Assembly (NCBI RefSeq): GCF_018866245.1
Contig: NZ_CP076458.1
Span: 744,001-808,000 of the forward strand
Reading direction: 5' to 3'
Source of the DNA: Novisyntrophococcus fermenticellae
GTDB lineage: Bacteria > Bacillota > Clostridia > Lachnospirales > Lachnospiraceae
Length of the DNA stretch: 64,000 nucleotides
Positions within the stretch are counted from its first letter, which is position 1. Each line of letters opens with the position of its first letter. Positions 54,449 to 63,361 of the stretch are shown piece after piece. Below the pieces are notes generated by a model that saw only the letters and a list, made by a program, of their open reading frames with translations, was not told the DNA's origin and ran no database searches. Both the position numbers and the translations under genes were made by a program.

Positions 54449-55481
54449 GAACAAAAATGCTATAAATAACAGCAGTATATTTTGAAGTACGTCAAAGGAG
54501 TTTATCACCCATCAGCTTCCTGATATTAGGAAAGCAAGTCCTAATACTGTTTCCTCATACAGGGATAGCCTGAACAAATATATTGATTATCTGGAAGTTG
54601 AAAAACGGATCAGGCGTAAGGATATAACATTTGGAGAATTCAGTAGAGACAATGTCAAATCATTTCTCGATTGGATGCTCAACACAAAAAAATATGCAGA
54701 AAAAACCTGCAACTTAAGAATCACGGCAATACATTCACTGCTTGAATATGCCGGATACGAATTCAGCACTGATCTTATGTCAGTATATCTTGAAGTATGT
54801 ACAGTAAAAGGAGTTAAGGTCAGGGATAAGCCTATCGAGTATTTTGAAAACAAGCAGATGAAAGCGCTGCTTTCGGCTCCTGAGATCAAAAGCAAAACCG
54901 GCCGTAGAAATCAGATGATACTTGTACTTTATTATGATACAGCAGCCAGAATATCAGAGCTTTTAGAAGCAACGTTCAGTCAGATATACCTTGCTGCTGA
55001 TGTTCCCTATATGACGATCTTTGGAAAGGGGCGTAAATACAGAAATATCCCTCTGATGGAAAAGACTGTCCTGCATCTTAAAAGATATTTTAGCGAATTC
55101 CATCCGGAAGGCAATCGCGAGTTACCCCTGTTTTATGCTACAACATACGGCCAGAAGCATCGATTATCCAATGATACGGTTGAAGGTATGATTAGAAAAT
55201 GCTCTGAAAGATGTCTGAAAAATGGGGTGGAAATGCCAGACAAACCCCACTGCCATATGATAAGGAAGACCAGAGCCATGGATCTATACAAAAATGGCAT
55301 GCCGCTTTCCCATATCCAGCAACATTTAGGGCACGAAGATATGTCAATAACATCCGGTTTCTATGCCTTTGCCACTCTTGATACACTTGCAAAATCAATG
55401 GATGTCGCAAATAAGAATACATCTACAGAAGGAAAGAAATGGAATGATAAAGAAATCTTGAAGAAGATATACAGACTCTGA
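54438..55481 (+). pseudogene. RIT tyrosine recombinase C with an early stop codon
   Basis: ATG 54438 overlaps the end of gene B and is in frame with the rest of the gene, but a TGA at 54483-54485 (codon 16) interrupts it. After it the frame continues FITHQLPDIRKASPNTVSSY, LYYDTAARISELLEA, CHMIRKTRAMDLY and LGHEDMSITSGFYAF with all catalytic residues. Reading past the stop, the protein would be 347 aa. An internal start downstream would lose part of the core-binding domain. Confidence 0.8.
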
Positions 55482-55486
55482 CACTG

Positions 55487-55556
55487 GACTATTCCGAAGT
55501 TTTTGTGCATAAACCCAGCAGAACCGGGGCTATGCGCAAACTATCGGAATAGTTAA
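55487..55556. repeat. Imperfect inverted repeat at the RIT right end
   Basis: GACTATTCCGAAGTTTTTG at 55486 and, on the other strand, ACTATTCCGATAGTTTGCGC ending at 55556, pair around a GCAGAACCGGGGC loop. It can act both as RIT end and as terminator for gene C. Confidence 0.6.
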
Positions 55557-55569
55557 AACATCGGTATAA

Positions 55570-56263
55570 TCGAAATAACAGGCATCAAATTTTCCGGCCT
55601 TAAGGATTACTTTACGGAAGGTATCTTCTACAATAGATTCCTGCTGATTGTCATAAAACTGGGATTGGATCACATATCTGGAGTGATCATCGATTGCCGA
55701 TGACAGATAAGTCCGCACCATTGCACCATTCTTCCCACTAGGAAGTTTCATACCATATTTAATATCACCTTGTAACAGCATCATACGATGCGGTTTGCAG
55801 AACCGTTTGGACGAACTCTGCCGGGAATCATGATACATCTGCATCTGGCGGACTCCAAAGCCTGCTTTATACAGATAACGTTCCAATGTGGAACGCTTCA
55901 GGATTCCGGGAGCTACCCGTCCTTCCAGTTCAAGAATGTAGATGATCTGATTTATAGAGCGTTTTGGCACTTCTCGTTTCAACTGGATCGCCTGCTCCAA
56001 AAGCACATCAAAGTTTTCTGGGAGCTTTTGTGAACGCCTTTGTTCATGGATCCTGGGCTTCAATCCGGTGAACCCGCCTTTTCGGTAAGCGGATTCGTAT
56101 CGATATAAACTTCGGGAAGACACATCGTTCTTCTCTGCGATGTCCTCTCTTAGCTGAATACGTTTTGCAGTATCCAGCGATTCATCCAACAGGGGGCAAT
56201 AAGCTGATACCTGTTCAGAGCCTGCTCTTCCTGCCAGCTGGTGTTTGTGTTTGTCTGCATCAT
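55570..56263 (-). pseudogene. DDE integrase of a second DUF6431-type element, broken
   Basis: From ATG 56263: QTNTNTSWQEEQALNRYQLIAP, then a frame change at a five-G run (56192-56196), then LLDESLDTAKRIQLREDI, helix-turn-helix repeats, YGMKLPSGKNGAMVRTYLSS, AIDDHSRYVIQ and FDACYFD. The frame is cut by the RIT element after the second catalytic Asp region. No C-terminal part is found on the left of the RIT. Confidence 0.82.
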
Positions 56264-56338
56264 AAGATCCTCCTTTTGGAGAACCTTACCACGTCCTGCC
56301 TGTGACAACAAAACAAAGTCGGTGCATAGACAGATCGC

Positions 56339-56842
56339 TCAGGCAGACACCAGAAAGCCGCCTGAATTGTAAATGAACCGAAGAATGATCTCCAGCCATT
56401 CCGGGGTGGAACCTCGTAATTCTGCAAGCAATGACATGCCAGAGTTCAGGAGTTCCTCACTAAAGCCCAACAGACGATATCCGATAGATTTCAGATATCC
56501 ATTTATCCTAAGCTGATTGATAACCAGCCAGTGATGCCAGCGGAACATGGTTTTTTCGCAGGGATACTCCACAGAATCCTCATTTTCTGATGTAACGATT
56601 CCATCCAGTACACCAGATATGATTTCAACGGCGTATTGTTTGAACGGAGCCAGAAAATCCGGCAGTTCCCGGTGAAGCTTTCTGCATTTACAACATTTCA
56701 ACCGGCGAATCAGGTAAATGCGGCGTTCCTGTCCTTCCAGCAGCATGCCCCGCTCGCAGGAGTCTCTGTAAACGAGAGGTTCTCCACAGACAGGACAATA
56801 GGATATGGCATTACTTTCAATTAAAAATATTTTGTTCCTCAT
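56339..56842 (-). CDS. DUF6431-like zinc-finger protein of a second IS
   Basis: A 167-aa protein: SYCPVCGEPLVYRD and LKCCKCRKLHRELPDFLAPFK form the cysteine pairs, followed by a helical region (FRWHHWLVINQLRINGYLKS). It is a paralogue in layout of 51764-52285, placed before the integrase fragment. A hairpin ATCCCAGAG/CTCTGGGAT near 56891-56931 lies upstream. Confidence 0.7.
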   Translation of the reverse strand: MRNKIFLIESNAISYCPVCGEPLVYRDSCERGMLLEGQERRIYLIRRLKCCKCRKLHRELPDFLAPFKQYAVEIISGVLDGIVTSENEDSVEYPCEKTMFRWHHWLVINQLRINGYLKSIGYRLLGFSEELLNSGMSLLAELRGSTPEWLEIILRFIYNSGGFLVSA

Positions 56843-57017
56843 TGTAGGTTGTCGTGTAGTCTGTTATAATGACCATGGTTGTAAAACCGTGATCCCAGAG
56901 TACACGTCTTGTGAGGAAGGTGCTCTGGGATCTTTCCTTTTCTATACTGTGCTAATGACAGTATAGCGGTCATCTCAGAGACAAGCAAGTAAATCAGATT
57001 TTAGACACTTGAACTTA

Positions 57018-57217
57018 GCAAAAACAAAAGGACTCGATGGACTTCCGAAATCAGATGTGCTGAAGTTTTTGCTGGAAGATAACTGCTCTGTTGTCGTGCG
57101 CCCGTCCGGAACAGAACCAAAGCTGAAAACCTATATCTCTGCAGTGCAGGATGCAGGGAGGATGCGGTAAAGGTGGAAGAACAGATTGCGAAAGAGCTAC
57201 AGAAGTTCTTTGGGTAA
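57018..57217 (+). pseudogene. Phosphoglucomutase C-terminal fragment
   Basis: Reads GLDGLPKSDVLKFLLEDNCS then VVVRPSGTEPKLKTYISAVQ, the phosphate-binding RPSGTEPK motif of phosphohexomutases. A small shift near 57160 separates it from the C-terminal EEQIAKELQKFFG. All catalytic domains are missing. It marks the original chromosomal gene destroyed by insertions on its left. Confidence 0.85.
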
Positions 57218-57579
57218 AGGCATTGGGATTAAATTCGATGATTCGGGCGTCAAAAGTAGGAGGAAATTATAAGGAGAGGCTTATGGGATTGGGTTTGATT
57301 ATACGAAACTGCGTGGGGGTTTGGAACATAGCAGTGGTGGAATCGTCTAAAGCCTCCTACCGGATGCTGGGTTACGCAAGGTCTTGAGATGGTTCATGTT
57401 TTACTGGCCTGTGATACTCCGGTTTTTATTCGAATGATAAAATTTTTATTGACGCTATTGAAGGGAAAGGGTAGAATAAATATAGATGTAGAGAAGGTTA
57501 ATGTTGACAAAGGCTTCAGCATGTAACCAAGGGTGGTTTGAATAATAAGAAATTAATACAATATCAATATATTGATGGC
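57218..57579. other. Region between the phosphoglucomutase fragment and the CRISPR leader
   Basis: No supported gene. TTGACA occurs at 57504 without a clear -10 box at the right distance. Confidence 0.5.
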
Positions 57580-57714
57580 AGTGCGAACCTATAGTGGACA
57601 TTGAAAAGTGGAATGAAAGAATGGGTGATTTCGAGCCTAAAATGTTAATAAAATTGGGGTTCGCACTTTTGAGCGCTGAAAGCCTTTAAAATGCAGGCTT
57701 ATAGGTGTCTGCTG
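57580..57714 (+). promoter_or_regulatory. CRISPR leader with a long-range inverted repeat
   Basis: A perfect 10-base inverted repeat, AGTGCGAACC (57580-57589) and GGTTCGCACT (57658-57667), lies just before the first repeat. Repeats decay at the opposite end of the array, so this is the leader side. The array and cas13a are both read from left to right from here. Confidence 0.65.
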
Positions 57715-58276
57715 TTACAATCCCTATAAACATGGGAACTGAAACCCGCTGTGTCGGGCTTGATTTCGCATTTTTCGCGGTGTTACAATCCCTATAAACA
57801 TGGGAACTGAAACCATATAGGGATGATTTTGGGCTGTAACCGTTGTAGTTACAATCCCTATAAACATGGGAACTGAAACAAATCTTAAGTTTTATATTAA
57901 ACCTATGTGCATCGTTACAATCCCTATAAACATGGGAATTGAAACTACCTCTTTCCCCGGCACTCAACGTCCGGACGCTGTTACAATCCCTATAAACATG
58001 GGAACTGAAACACTCTTTCAATGAAGTAAATAACAATTTTACGAGGTTACAATCCCTATAGACATGGGAACTGAAACTTGATTCCAATTTGCTTTCTGGC
58101 TTCAATCTTTTGTTACAATCCCTATAGACATGGGAACTGAAACACGGCTCCTAATTGCGTATTGTATTATTTTAATCGTTACAATTCCTATAGACATAGG
58201 ATCTGAAACCAGTCACTGACTGGGGGTCATGAGATCGCTGGCTGTTACAATCCTTACAGACAGTGGAATTGAACGT
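57715..58276 (+). CRISPR. Type VI-A CRISPR array, 9 repeats and 8 spacers
   Basis: The 32-base repeats start GTTACAATCCC and end GGGAACTGAAAC, at 57715, 57783, 57849, 57915, 57981, 58047, 58113, 58179 and 58245. Spacers are 36 then 34 bases. A short stem (ATCCC...GGGA around a TATAAACAT loop) followed by an AACTGAAAC-type end resembles Cas13a direct repeats. Repeats 6-8 carry TATAGACAT, and repeats 8 and 9 are degenerate, marking the leader-distal end. No spacer matches the rest of this window by eye. Confidence 0.96.
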
Positions 58277-58511
58277 AATTAATGAAATCATCCTCATTGA
58301 ATCAGCAAGCTATTTAATGTCGGCTATACTAGCTAATAGCTCTTAGTATAATAATCTCGCTGCATATTGCATAAACACGTCATCATAACTCTATGAGAGT
58401 AATTGATGGCGCTTTTGTTGTATGAATATTTTGAATAAATTAGGCAAATACACTATTTTTGTGATAAATTGCAAAAAAATCAGTGAAATAAAGCGGGATA
58501 TATTAAAATTG
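58277..58511. other. Intergenic region between array and cas13a
   Basis: AT-rich, with no gene and no further repeat. It may hold the end of the pre-crRNA transcript. The region ends at the cas13a promoter. Confidence 0.5.
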
Positions 58512-58540
58512 TTGAAAATTGGGAACGAAGGATATATAAT
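58512..58540 (+). promoter_or_regulatory. Promoter of cas13a
   Basis: TTGAAA (58512-58517), a 17-base spacer and TATAAT (58535-58540), about 50 bases before the start codon. The effector therefore can be expressed independently of the array. Confidence 0.7.
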
Positions 58541-58595
58541 AATTTCAAATAGATAACATTTAGACTTGAAATACTTTAAAATGAGGGTATTTATC

Positions 58596-61500
58596 GTGAA
58601 GATTACAAAGAACGCAAAGAATGGAAAAGTACAATTCTATCGGAATATGGAACAAGGTGGTCTTAGAGATAACAAGATAGGGAACAGTGAAGATAAAACG
58701 GAATCTGCCATTGAACAGCTGGATCTAAAGAAGTCGTATACTGGAAGAATCCTCTCCCCAGATGCTAAAAGGGGGAAAGGAAATCCATTCTATTTGTTGA
58801 TAAGAAGTCTTACAGGAGAAGTAGATGACAAGCTTCCGATAGAATATTTGAGAGAGGTTAAAATCAAAGAGGCAGATAGCAAAGAAGGCATAGAAGCTTC
58901 CATTTCTAAATATCTTTCAAATTATGGAAAAAAGTTGACTTGTGAAGACGAAAGTACAACGCTGGAAAGTTTGCTGCTTGATTACTATAAGAAAACTCTG
59001 ACTGATGAGGAGACTGAAACTAAACTTGAACAGATTCAGAATCATATTGGCAAGCTCCTGTCTCACAAGAAAGGAAATCTTAAAACTTCTTTTCAGAATA
59101 ATGCTATTCCCTTTGAAAAGTATGCAGTCACAGGTGGGAATACTGTGAAATTTGAGATCCATCCTTCCAGTAATAAGATGAAATGGTTGTTTGGATTCCT
59201 GGACGAGCAGGGAGCAAATAAAGAAAAATTTAATCATTATATGGAAATGTATCACTATACGAATCTCGAAAGTGAACTGAACTCATTTACGGATGAACAC
59301 TTTTTTAATTCTGACAATATAAATGGAGATCATATCGCAAAAAAGATATATGGGACAATGAAAGAATACAACTCTGGTTTATATAACACTGCAAAAAATG
59401 ACGGAATCTCCGAAACTGAATTACAGGAATACTCCTTTTTCTTAAATGAGATTCGTGATCATTTTAAAAAATATTTTCCTCCGAAAGGCAATAAATCTCA
59501 GGGAAGATCCGGAAATAAGGGACCGCGAATTAAATCATTGACAGATTTGAAAAATGTAAAATATTTTTACTCTAAAGATTTTGTTTATCAGCAGGTTTGG
59601 AAGCATATAGTAAACCAACTGGTTTCAGGGTTAATTCAATATGGGAAACTATATACATATTGTGTTGCGCCTGATTCAGACTACCAGGAAATTAATTCTG
59701 ATACCATGCAGGATATCCAGATTCAGGAGGCAATAAAAAAGCAGTTGCTTTTATCCGTCATATGGTCAGTGGACCGCATGAATTATTATTTTAATTATGC
59801 CGGAGATAAAGTTGAAATGATGTATAAAGAGGATTCGTATGATATTCTTGGAGAACTGCGCAAAAGCATTTGTTTTGGTGGAAGCAACAGGAGTGGATAT
59901 ATATCTGAATTTGTTCAGGGTATTAAATCGGATCCGGAGAAATGTAATAAACTGTTTAAAAAACTTTCTAATGCGTTTCAGCTGAATCAAGACGAAAATA
60001 ATTCAAAATACTTAATTAACCTCCTATATGAGATTGTAGATAATCTTTCTGCAATCAGACTTAAAGTAATGCATTATAAAAAGGGCGGTCTCAAATTCAA
60101 TGATGACACAAAAACTGCATGTCTAAGAGGGCAGTTAAGTCGTGACATCAACAATGTTCAGAACTGTTTTCAAGAACAGATTCGCAGCATGAACATTTCC
60201 ATATATTATTCACCTGAACTAATCAATAAGCTGTTTACCAGATCTGGTCTCAAGTTTAAGCTATATGCATCAACACCTTCTATGATTCCTTCCTTTAAAA
60301 AGGTATATGCAAAGGGTGTGAATCTATTTAAGGGTGATTCGGATAAGGAGTTAAAATGGTATTTAGACGACAAAGGAAATACGCAGTCAAAAGAAGCGGT
60401 ATTCGCCTATCGTAATTTGCTGCAGTTAATTTATTATCATGTTTATATTCCGAGCATTGGAGAGGATGACAGAGATAATCTCGTTATTCCATTCATAGCC
60501 GGGACAATTAAATGGAATAAAGAAAGATCCTATGAAAAACAAAAGAATAATAAAAAAACCAGCTATAAGAATAAAGGGAAAAAAACCTATATCAATGCAA
60601 ATGCATATCGATATGAAAGTATGCCAAAGTATCATCAGGGGTTATCGCTTAGTGAATATATGTCAGCGTTGCAGCGTGCGCAGTCAGACAAGGAAATAAC
60701 GAATATAGCGACAGGTGAAAGTGAAGATGAACGTAAAAACTACTTTACCAGTTTCATCCAGGATATCTTTGCATTTTCGTTCGCCAATTTTTTGTCAAGC
60801 AGATTCAGAGGATATGAGGATGATCTTTTGAGACCACAAGCGCAGACTAGTACTGTGACCGAAGAAACTGAAAAATTAGACCATATGTTACAGGACATAA
60901 GGATAGAGGTAAGTGGAGGCCTGGAAAATCAGGCAGAAATCTATGCCATGCTGAAGTTATTGGATGCCAAGGCGCTAAATGAACTCTTACATCAGCTCAT
61001 TCGTTATCGGACATCTATCAGCCACAGCCTGAGAGCTTCGGATCCAGACTATTTTAAAGACTTTAGTGAGATAGAAGAACTTATTAATCTTGTGGCATAT
61101 ACAAAGCCAGTTTTGGTAAAAGAAGAAAACTATATTGAAATACTTGAGCATGATTTCAATACTTTTCTGGAAGGAAAGCCAACTGAATATGATGATTTAT
61201 ACGTACAATCAGATTTGAGCACTACTGTATTACACAGGAATATTGCTAACATGGGCTATACAGGGGTGATGGCACTTTATAATAATATTTTTAAGAATAG
61301 TTACTGTGTGACAAGAGCAGATCACCAGAAATATAAGAATATGAAAACGACAGAAAATAAAGAAGAGTCTGTGATTGCAGCAAAACAAAAGAAACTACAG
61401 GAGTTGCATGAAAAGTTCGTTAAAAAGCAGAAAATCTCAAACACCGAGAGGAATCAATATAAAGATACTCTAGCTGAGGTTCAGAACTATAATCATTTAA

Positions 61501-62192
61501 AGAGGAAAGTTACCTTTGATTCCATGTATGAAATATATCAGATACATGCACAGATTTTGGGAAGGCTGGCATCTTTCGCAGAAGACTGGGAAAGAGATAT
61601 GCGATTCCTGTTTACTGCTTTGGTGGAAGAAGGAAAAATACATACAGATATTGAAGAAATGTTTCATAAAGGTAGAATTGTTGGAAAAATAAAGAAAGGT
61701 TTCGCATGTGACTGCTTACCGTTTCAATTGATTTATTCCCTATATGGTTTGGATTATCAATATCAAGAAAAGAAGGATATTGCTATGAAAAAGAAAGATT
61801 TTGAGAAAGTATTACAAACTCGTAACATTTTAGCACATATAAATCATGTGACACAAAAAAAAGACAAGGATGGCAGCTATCAAAGTAGCCTTGAAGAATT
61901 GATTAATTGGGTGCGACAGTTGTTATCCTATGATATAAAAAGACAGAATTCTGTGATTACTGCGATTAAAAAGATATTTGACGAACATCAGATGACAATT
62001 GAATTTACCCCTTATAGGGGAAACAGAGGAGAGCAACAGTTCAAAATCAAGAAAATAGAAAGCAAGAAGATTACACACCTAAAAAATTTGGGCAGTCAAT
62101 CCATAAAAATACCAGCTTGTAATCAGGAACAGCTTGAATGGGTAAGAGAATTGATGCAATATAAATATTCCGGGGAGAGTGCAAATCTGTAA
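58596..62192 (+). CDS. cas13a: CRISPR effector Cas13a (type VI-A RNA-guided RNase)
   Basis: The GTG at 58596 is chosen because GAGGG at 58583-58587 is well spaced and the product then starts MKITKNAKNG, like the MKVTK/MKISK starts of known Cas13a; ATG 58581 and TTG 58566 are alternatives. The 1198-aa protein has two HEPN R-x4-H motifs, RLKVMH (Arg488/His493) and RNILAH (Arg1076/His1081), at Cas13a-like positions. C-terminal landmarks RQLLSYDIKRQNSVI and IESKKITHLKNL match Leptotrichia-type Cas13a (LLSYDRKLKNAI, LESEKIVHLKNL), as does WERDMRF (WERDLRF). It should process pre-crRNA and, once bound to target RNA, cut RNA in cis and trans. No cas1/cas2 nearby. Confidence 0.95.
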   Translation: MKITKNAKNGKVQFYRNMEQGGLRDNKIGNSEDKTESAIEQLDLKKSYTGRILSPDAKRGKGNPFYLLIRSLTGEVDDKLPIEYLREVKIKEADSKEGIEASISKYLSNYGKKLTCEDESTTLESLLLDYYKKTLTDEETETKLEQIQNHIGKLLSHKKGNLKTSFQNNAIPFEKYAVTGGNTVKFEIHPSSNKMKWLFGFLDEQGANKEKFNHYMEMYHYTNLESELNSFTDEHFFNSDNINGDHIAKKIYGTMKEYNSGLYNTAKNDGISETELQEYSFFLNEIRDHFKKYFPPKGNKSQGRSGNKGPRIKSLTDLKNVKYFYSKDFVYQQVWKHIVNQLVSGLIQYGKLYTYCVAPDSDYQEINSDTMQDIQIQEAIKKQLLLSVIWSVDRMNYYFNYAGDKVEMMYKEDSYDILGELRKSICFGGSNRSGYISEFVQGIKSDPEKCNKLFKKLSNAFQLNQDENNSKYLINLLYEIVDNLSAIRLKVMHYKKGGLKFNDDTKTACLRGQLSRDINNVQNCFQEQIRSMNISIYYSPELINKLFTRSGLKFKLYASTPSMIPSFKKVYAKGVNLFKGDSDKELKWYLDDKGNTQSKEAVFAYRNLLQLIYYHVYIPSIGEDDRDNLVIPFIAGTIKWNKERSYEKQKNNKKTSYKNKGKKTYINANAYRYESMPKYHQGLSLSEYMSALQRAQSDKEITNIATGESEDERKNYFTSFIQDIFAFSFANFLSSRFRGYEDDLLRPQAQTSTVTEETEKLDHMLQDIRIEVSGGLENQAEIYAMLKLLDAKALNELLHQLIRYRTSISHSLRASDPDYFKDFSEIEELINLVAYTKPVLVKEENYIEILEHDFNTFLEGKPTEYDDLYVQSDLSTTVLHRNIANMGYTGVMALYNNIFKNSYCVTRADHQKYKNMKTTENKEESVIAAKQKKLQELHEKFVKKQKISNTERNQYKDTLAEVQNYNHLKRKVTFDSMYEIYQIHAQILGRLASFAEDWERDMRFLFTALVEEGKIHTDIEEMFHKGRIVGKIKKGFACDCLPFQLIYSLYGLDYQYQEKKDIAMKKKDFEKVLQTRNILAHINHVTQKKDKDGSYQSSLEELINWVRQLLSYDIKRQNSVITAIKKIFDEHQMTIEFTPYRGNRGEQQFKIKKIESKKITHLKNLGSQSIKIPACNQEQLEWVRELMQYKYSGESANL

Positions 62193-62204
62193 TAAACCTT
62201 GAAA

Positions 62205-62566
62205 TTTGGGATGAAAATATGGTTGAGATTTTGAATCTGAAATCAGATTTCAATAATGTTTTCCAGCGTCTTGTGTGATTTGGAAAGCATTGACGAGACG
62301 AGCTCTTAATGCAACTTCTATCTGAGACAAATAGCTAAATATCTAATGAGATAGTTCGAAATCAAAATAATATGGTTTTAAGACGTCGGAAAAGTTGGAT
62401 CCAACTCTGTAAGTTTTTGTGGCAGGATCAATCATGTGAAACTAAAGCCTTTTAACCGATAGTAGCCAATGGTTGATAATGCTGCATTCGCTTCATCTTG
62501 AGAGTCAATGGTCATTCCGGCATCAGTGAGTTTCTGAATCAGTTGTGTGACTGATAAAAAATTTTA
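62205..62566 (-). pseudogene. Abi_2 (AbiD/AbiF-like) family protein remnant
   Basis: On the minus strand: TQLIQKLTDAGMTIDSQDEA, LSTIGYYRLKGFSF, then after a frame change PATKTYRVGSNFSDV and YYFDFELSH, a stop, and SYLSQIEVALRARLVNAFQ. These are the Abi_2 hallmarks (L-x2-G-x-I-x4-A...L-x-IGYYRL-GY; FDxxLR-L...IEVALRxR). The gene lacks a clear start and has an in-frame stop and a shift, so it is inactive. It converges on the cas13a end. Confidence 0.7.
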
Positions 62567-62737
62567 GAATATTGATACATATGATCACGTCTGGATATAA
62601 AAAGTCCCACCGGGTTGCGCATTCTTACCGAAGCAAGACTAGGCGTGGCGGGTTCTGTTAAGTAAGCATATAGAAATCAAGTAGATTTGTCAATAAATTT
62701 GAGATTAACATTCAAAAATCTCTTATTCAGGTTACTA
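62567..62737. other. Intergenic region before ribozyme copy B
   Basis: No gene. A GC-rich imperfect hairpin (GTCCCACC...GGCGGG, about 62608-62658) is followed by TTCTG and may be a weak terminator. Confidence 0.4.
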
Positions 62738-62812
62738 GCTGCTCGAAACTTTGCACACCTCTCCGTGGTGAGCAGCCGGCAACGTTATCGTATGGATAGT
62801 GACTGAGATGTG
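62738..62812 (+). ncRNA. Candidate HDV-like self-cleaving ribozyme, copy B
   Basis: P1 GCTGCTC (62738-62744) / GAGCAGC (62770-62776), P3 ACC/GGT with loop TCTCCGT, then CGGCAAC, P4 CGTTATC-GTATG-GATAGTG (with G-U pairs), and GACTGAGATGTG. P1, L3 and J4/2 are the same as in copy A, while P4 differs in sequence yet still pairs, which is covariation supporting an RNA structure. It lies about 30 bases before a broken hypothetical gene. Confidence 0.6.
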
Positions 62813-62843
62813 AATAACAAAAAATTTTTAATGTTACTATTGG

Positions 62844-63148
62844 GTGTTAGAGCATCTGTTAAAGAAATATGAAATCGAGGCATTGGAATATCAGGAACGG
62901 ATAAAAGGTTCTGCAAAACTTTCAGATGAAATACATGGACTTAGAAATATTGTTCATGCAGTACCTCTTTGGTTAGTGGGACAGACAGATGGTTCAGATT
63001 GGCACGGCTGGATAATAGCAAAAAAATTGATACACGTAATATTCAGATAGCAGAAGAATTATATTGCAGAGATGAATATGATCAGATACTTTCGATTTTT
63101 TATACGGAATGCATTGAGAATGGTATGAAAAACGTGGTGATTGGGTGA
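62844..63148 (+). pseudogene. Hypothetical protein, frameshifted
   Basis: The first frame reads LEHLLKKYEIEALEYQERIK, then VPLWLVGQTDGSDWHGWIIAK; the continuation NSKKIDTRNIQIAEELYC...NGMKNVVIG is in another frame and ends at 63148. The switch lies in the GGCTGGATAATAGC segment near 63010-63030. No family recognised. It occupies the same place relative to ribozyme B as the 232-aa gene does to ribozyme A. Confidence 0.5.
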
Positions 63149-63361
63149 ATAGAATATAGAAGCACCGTTGGAACGAGGCAGGATTTCAAAAAGTCAATTA
63201 CTAACCTGTCAGGGCAATGAAGAAAGCGGCAATATAAGAAGTGTGATTCAAATATTGATTGGCAAGTATGAGATTTCTTAGATTTCTCAGACCTGTATTG
63301 CCATTATATAAACACAGTGTTATACTCTGAACAACCCAGAAACAGAAATTAGGTTATAACA

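Larger units (their letters stand above)
52480..55556 (+). mobile_element. RIT (recombinases in trio) element
   Basis: Three different tyrosine recombinase genes lie head to tail with overlaps or near-overlaps, the defining layout of RIT elements. The right end is an inverted repeat (55487-55556) lying inside a DDE integrase gene just after its second Asp (CYFD). The left end is not precisely defined. Confidence 0.82.

Noticed and set aside
57151..57387. 78-aa open frame after the phosphoglucomutase fragment
   Set aside because: It overlaps the fragment in another frame and has no protein-like pattern.
57686..58105. Minus-strand 139-aa open frame with repeated SSHVYRDCN units
   Set aside because: It is the translation of the CRISPR repeats, not a protein gene.
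57715..62192. Type VI-B, VI-D or type III assignment for the CRISPR locus
   Set aside because: The two R-x4-H motifs at residues 488 and 1076 of 1198, the C-terminal similarity to Leptotrichia Cas13a and the repeat stem-loop fit VI-A. Cas13b has its motifs near both termini and Cas13d is much shorter. No cas10, cas6 or csm/cmr genes are present.
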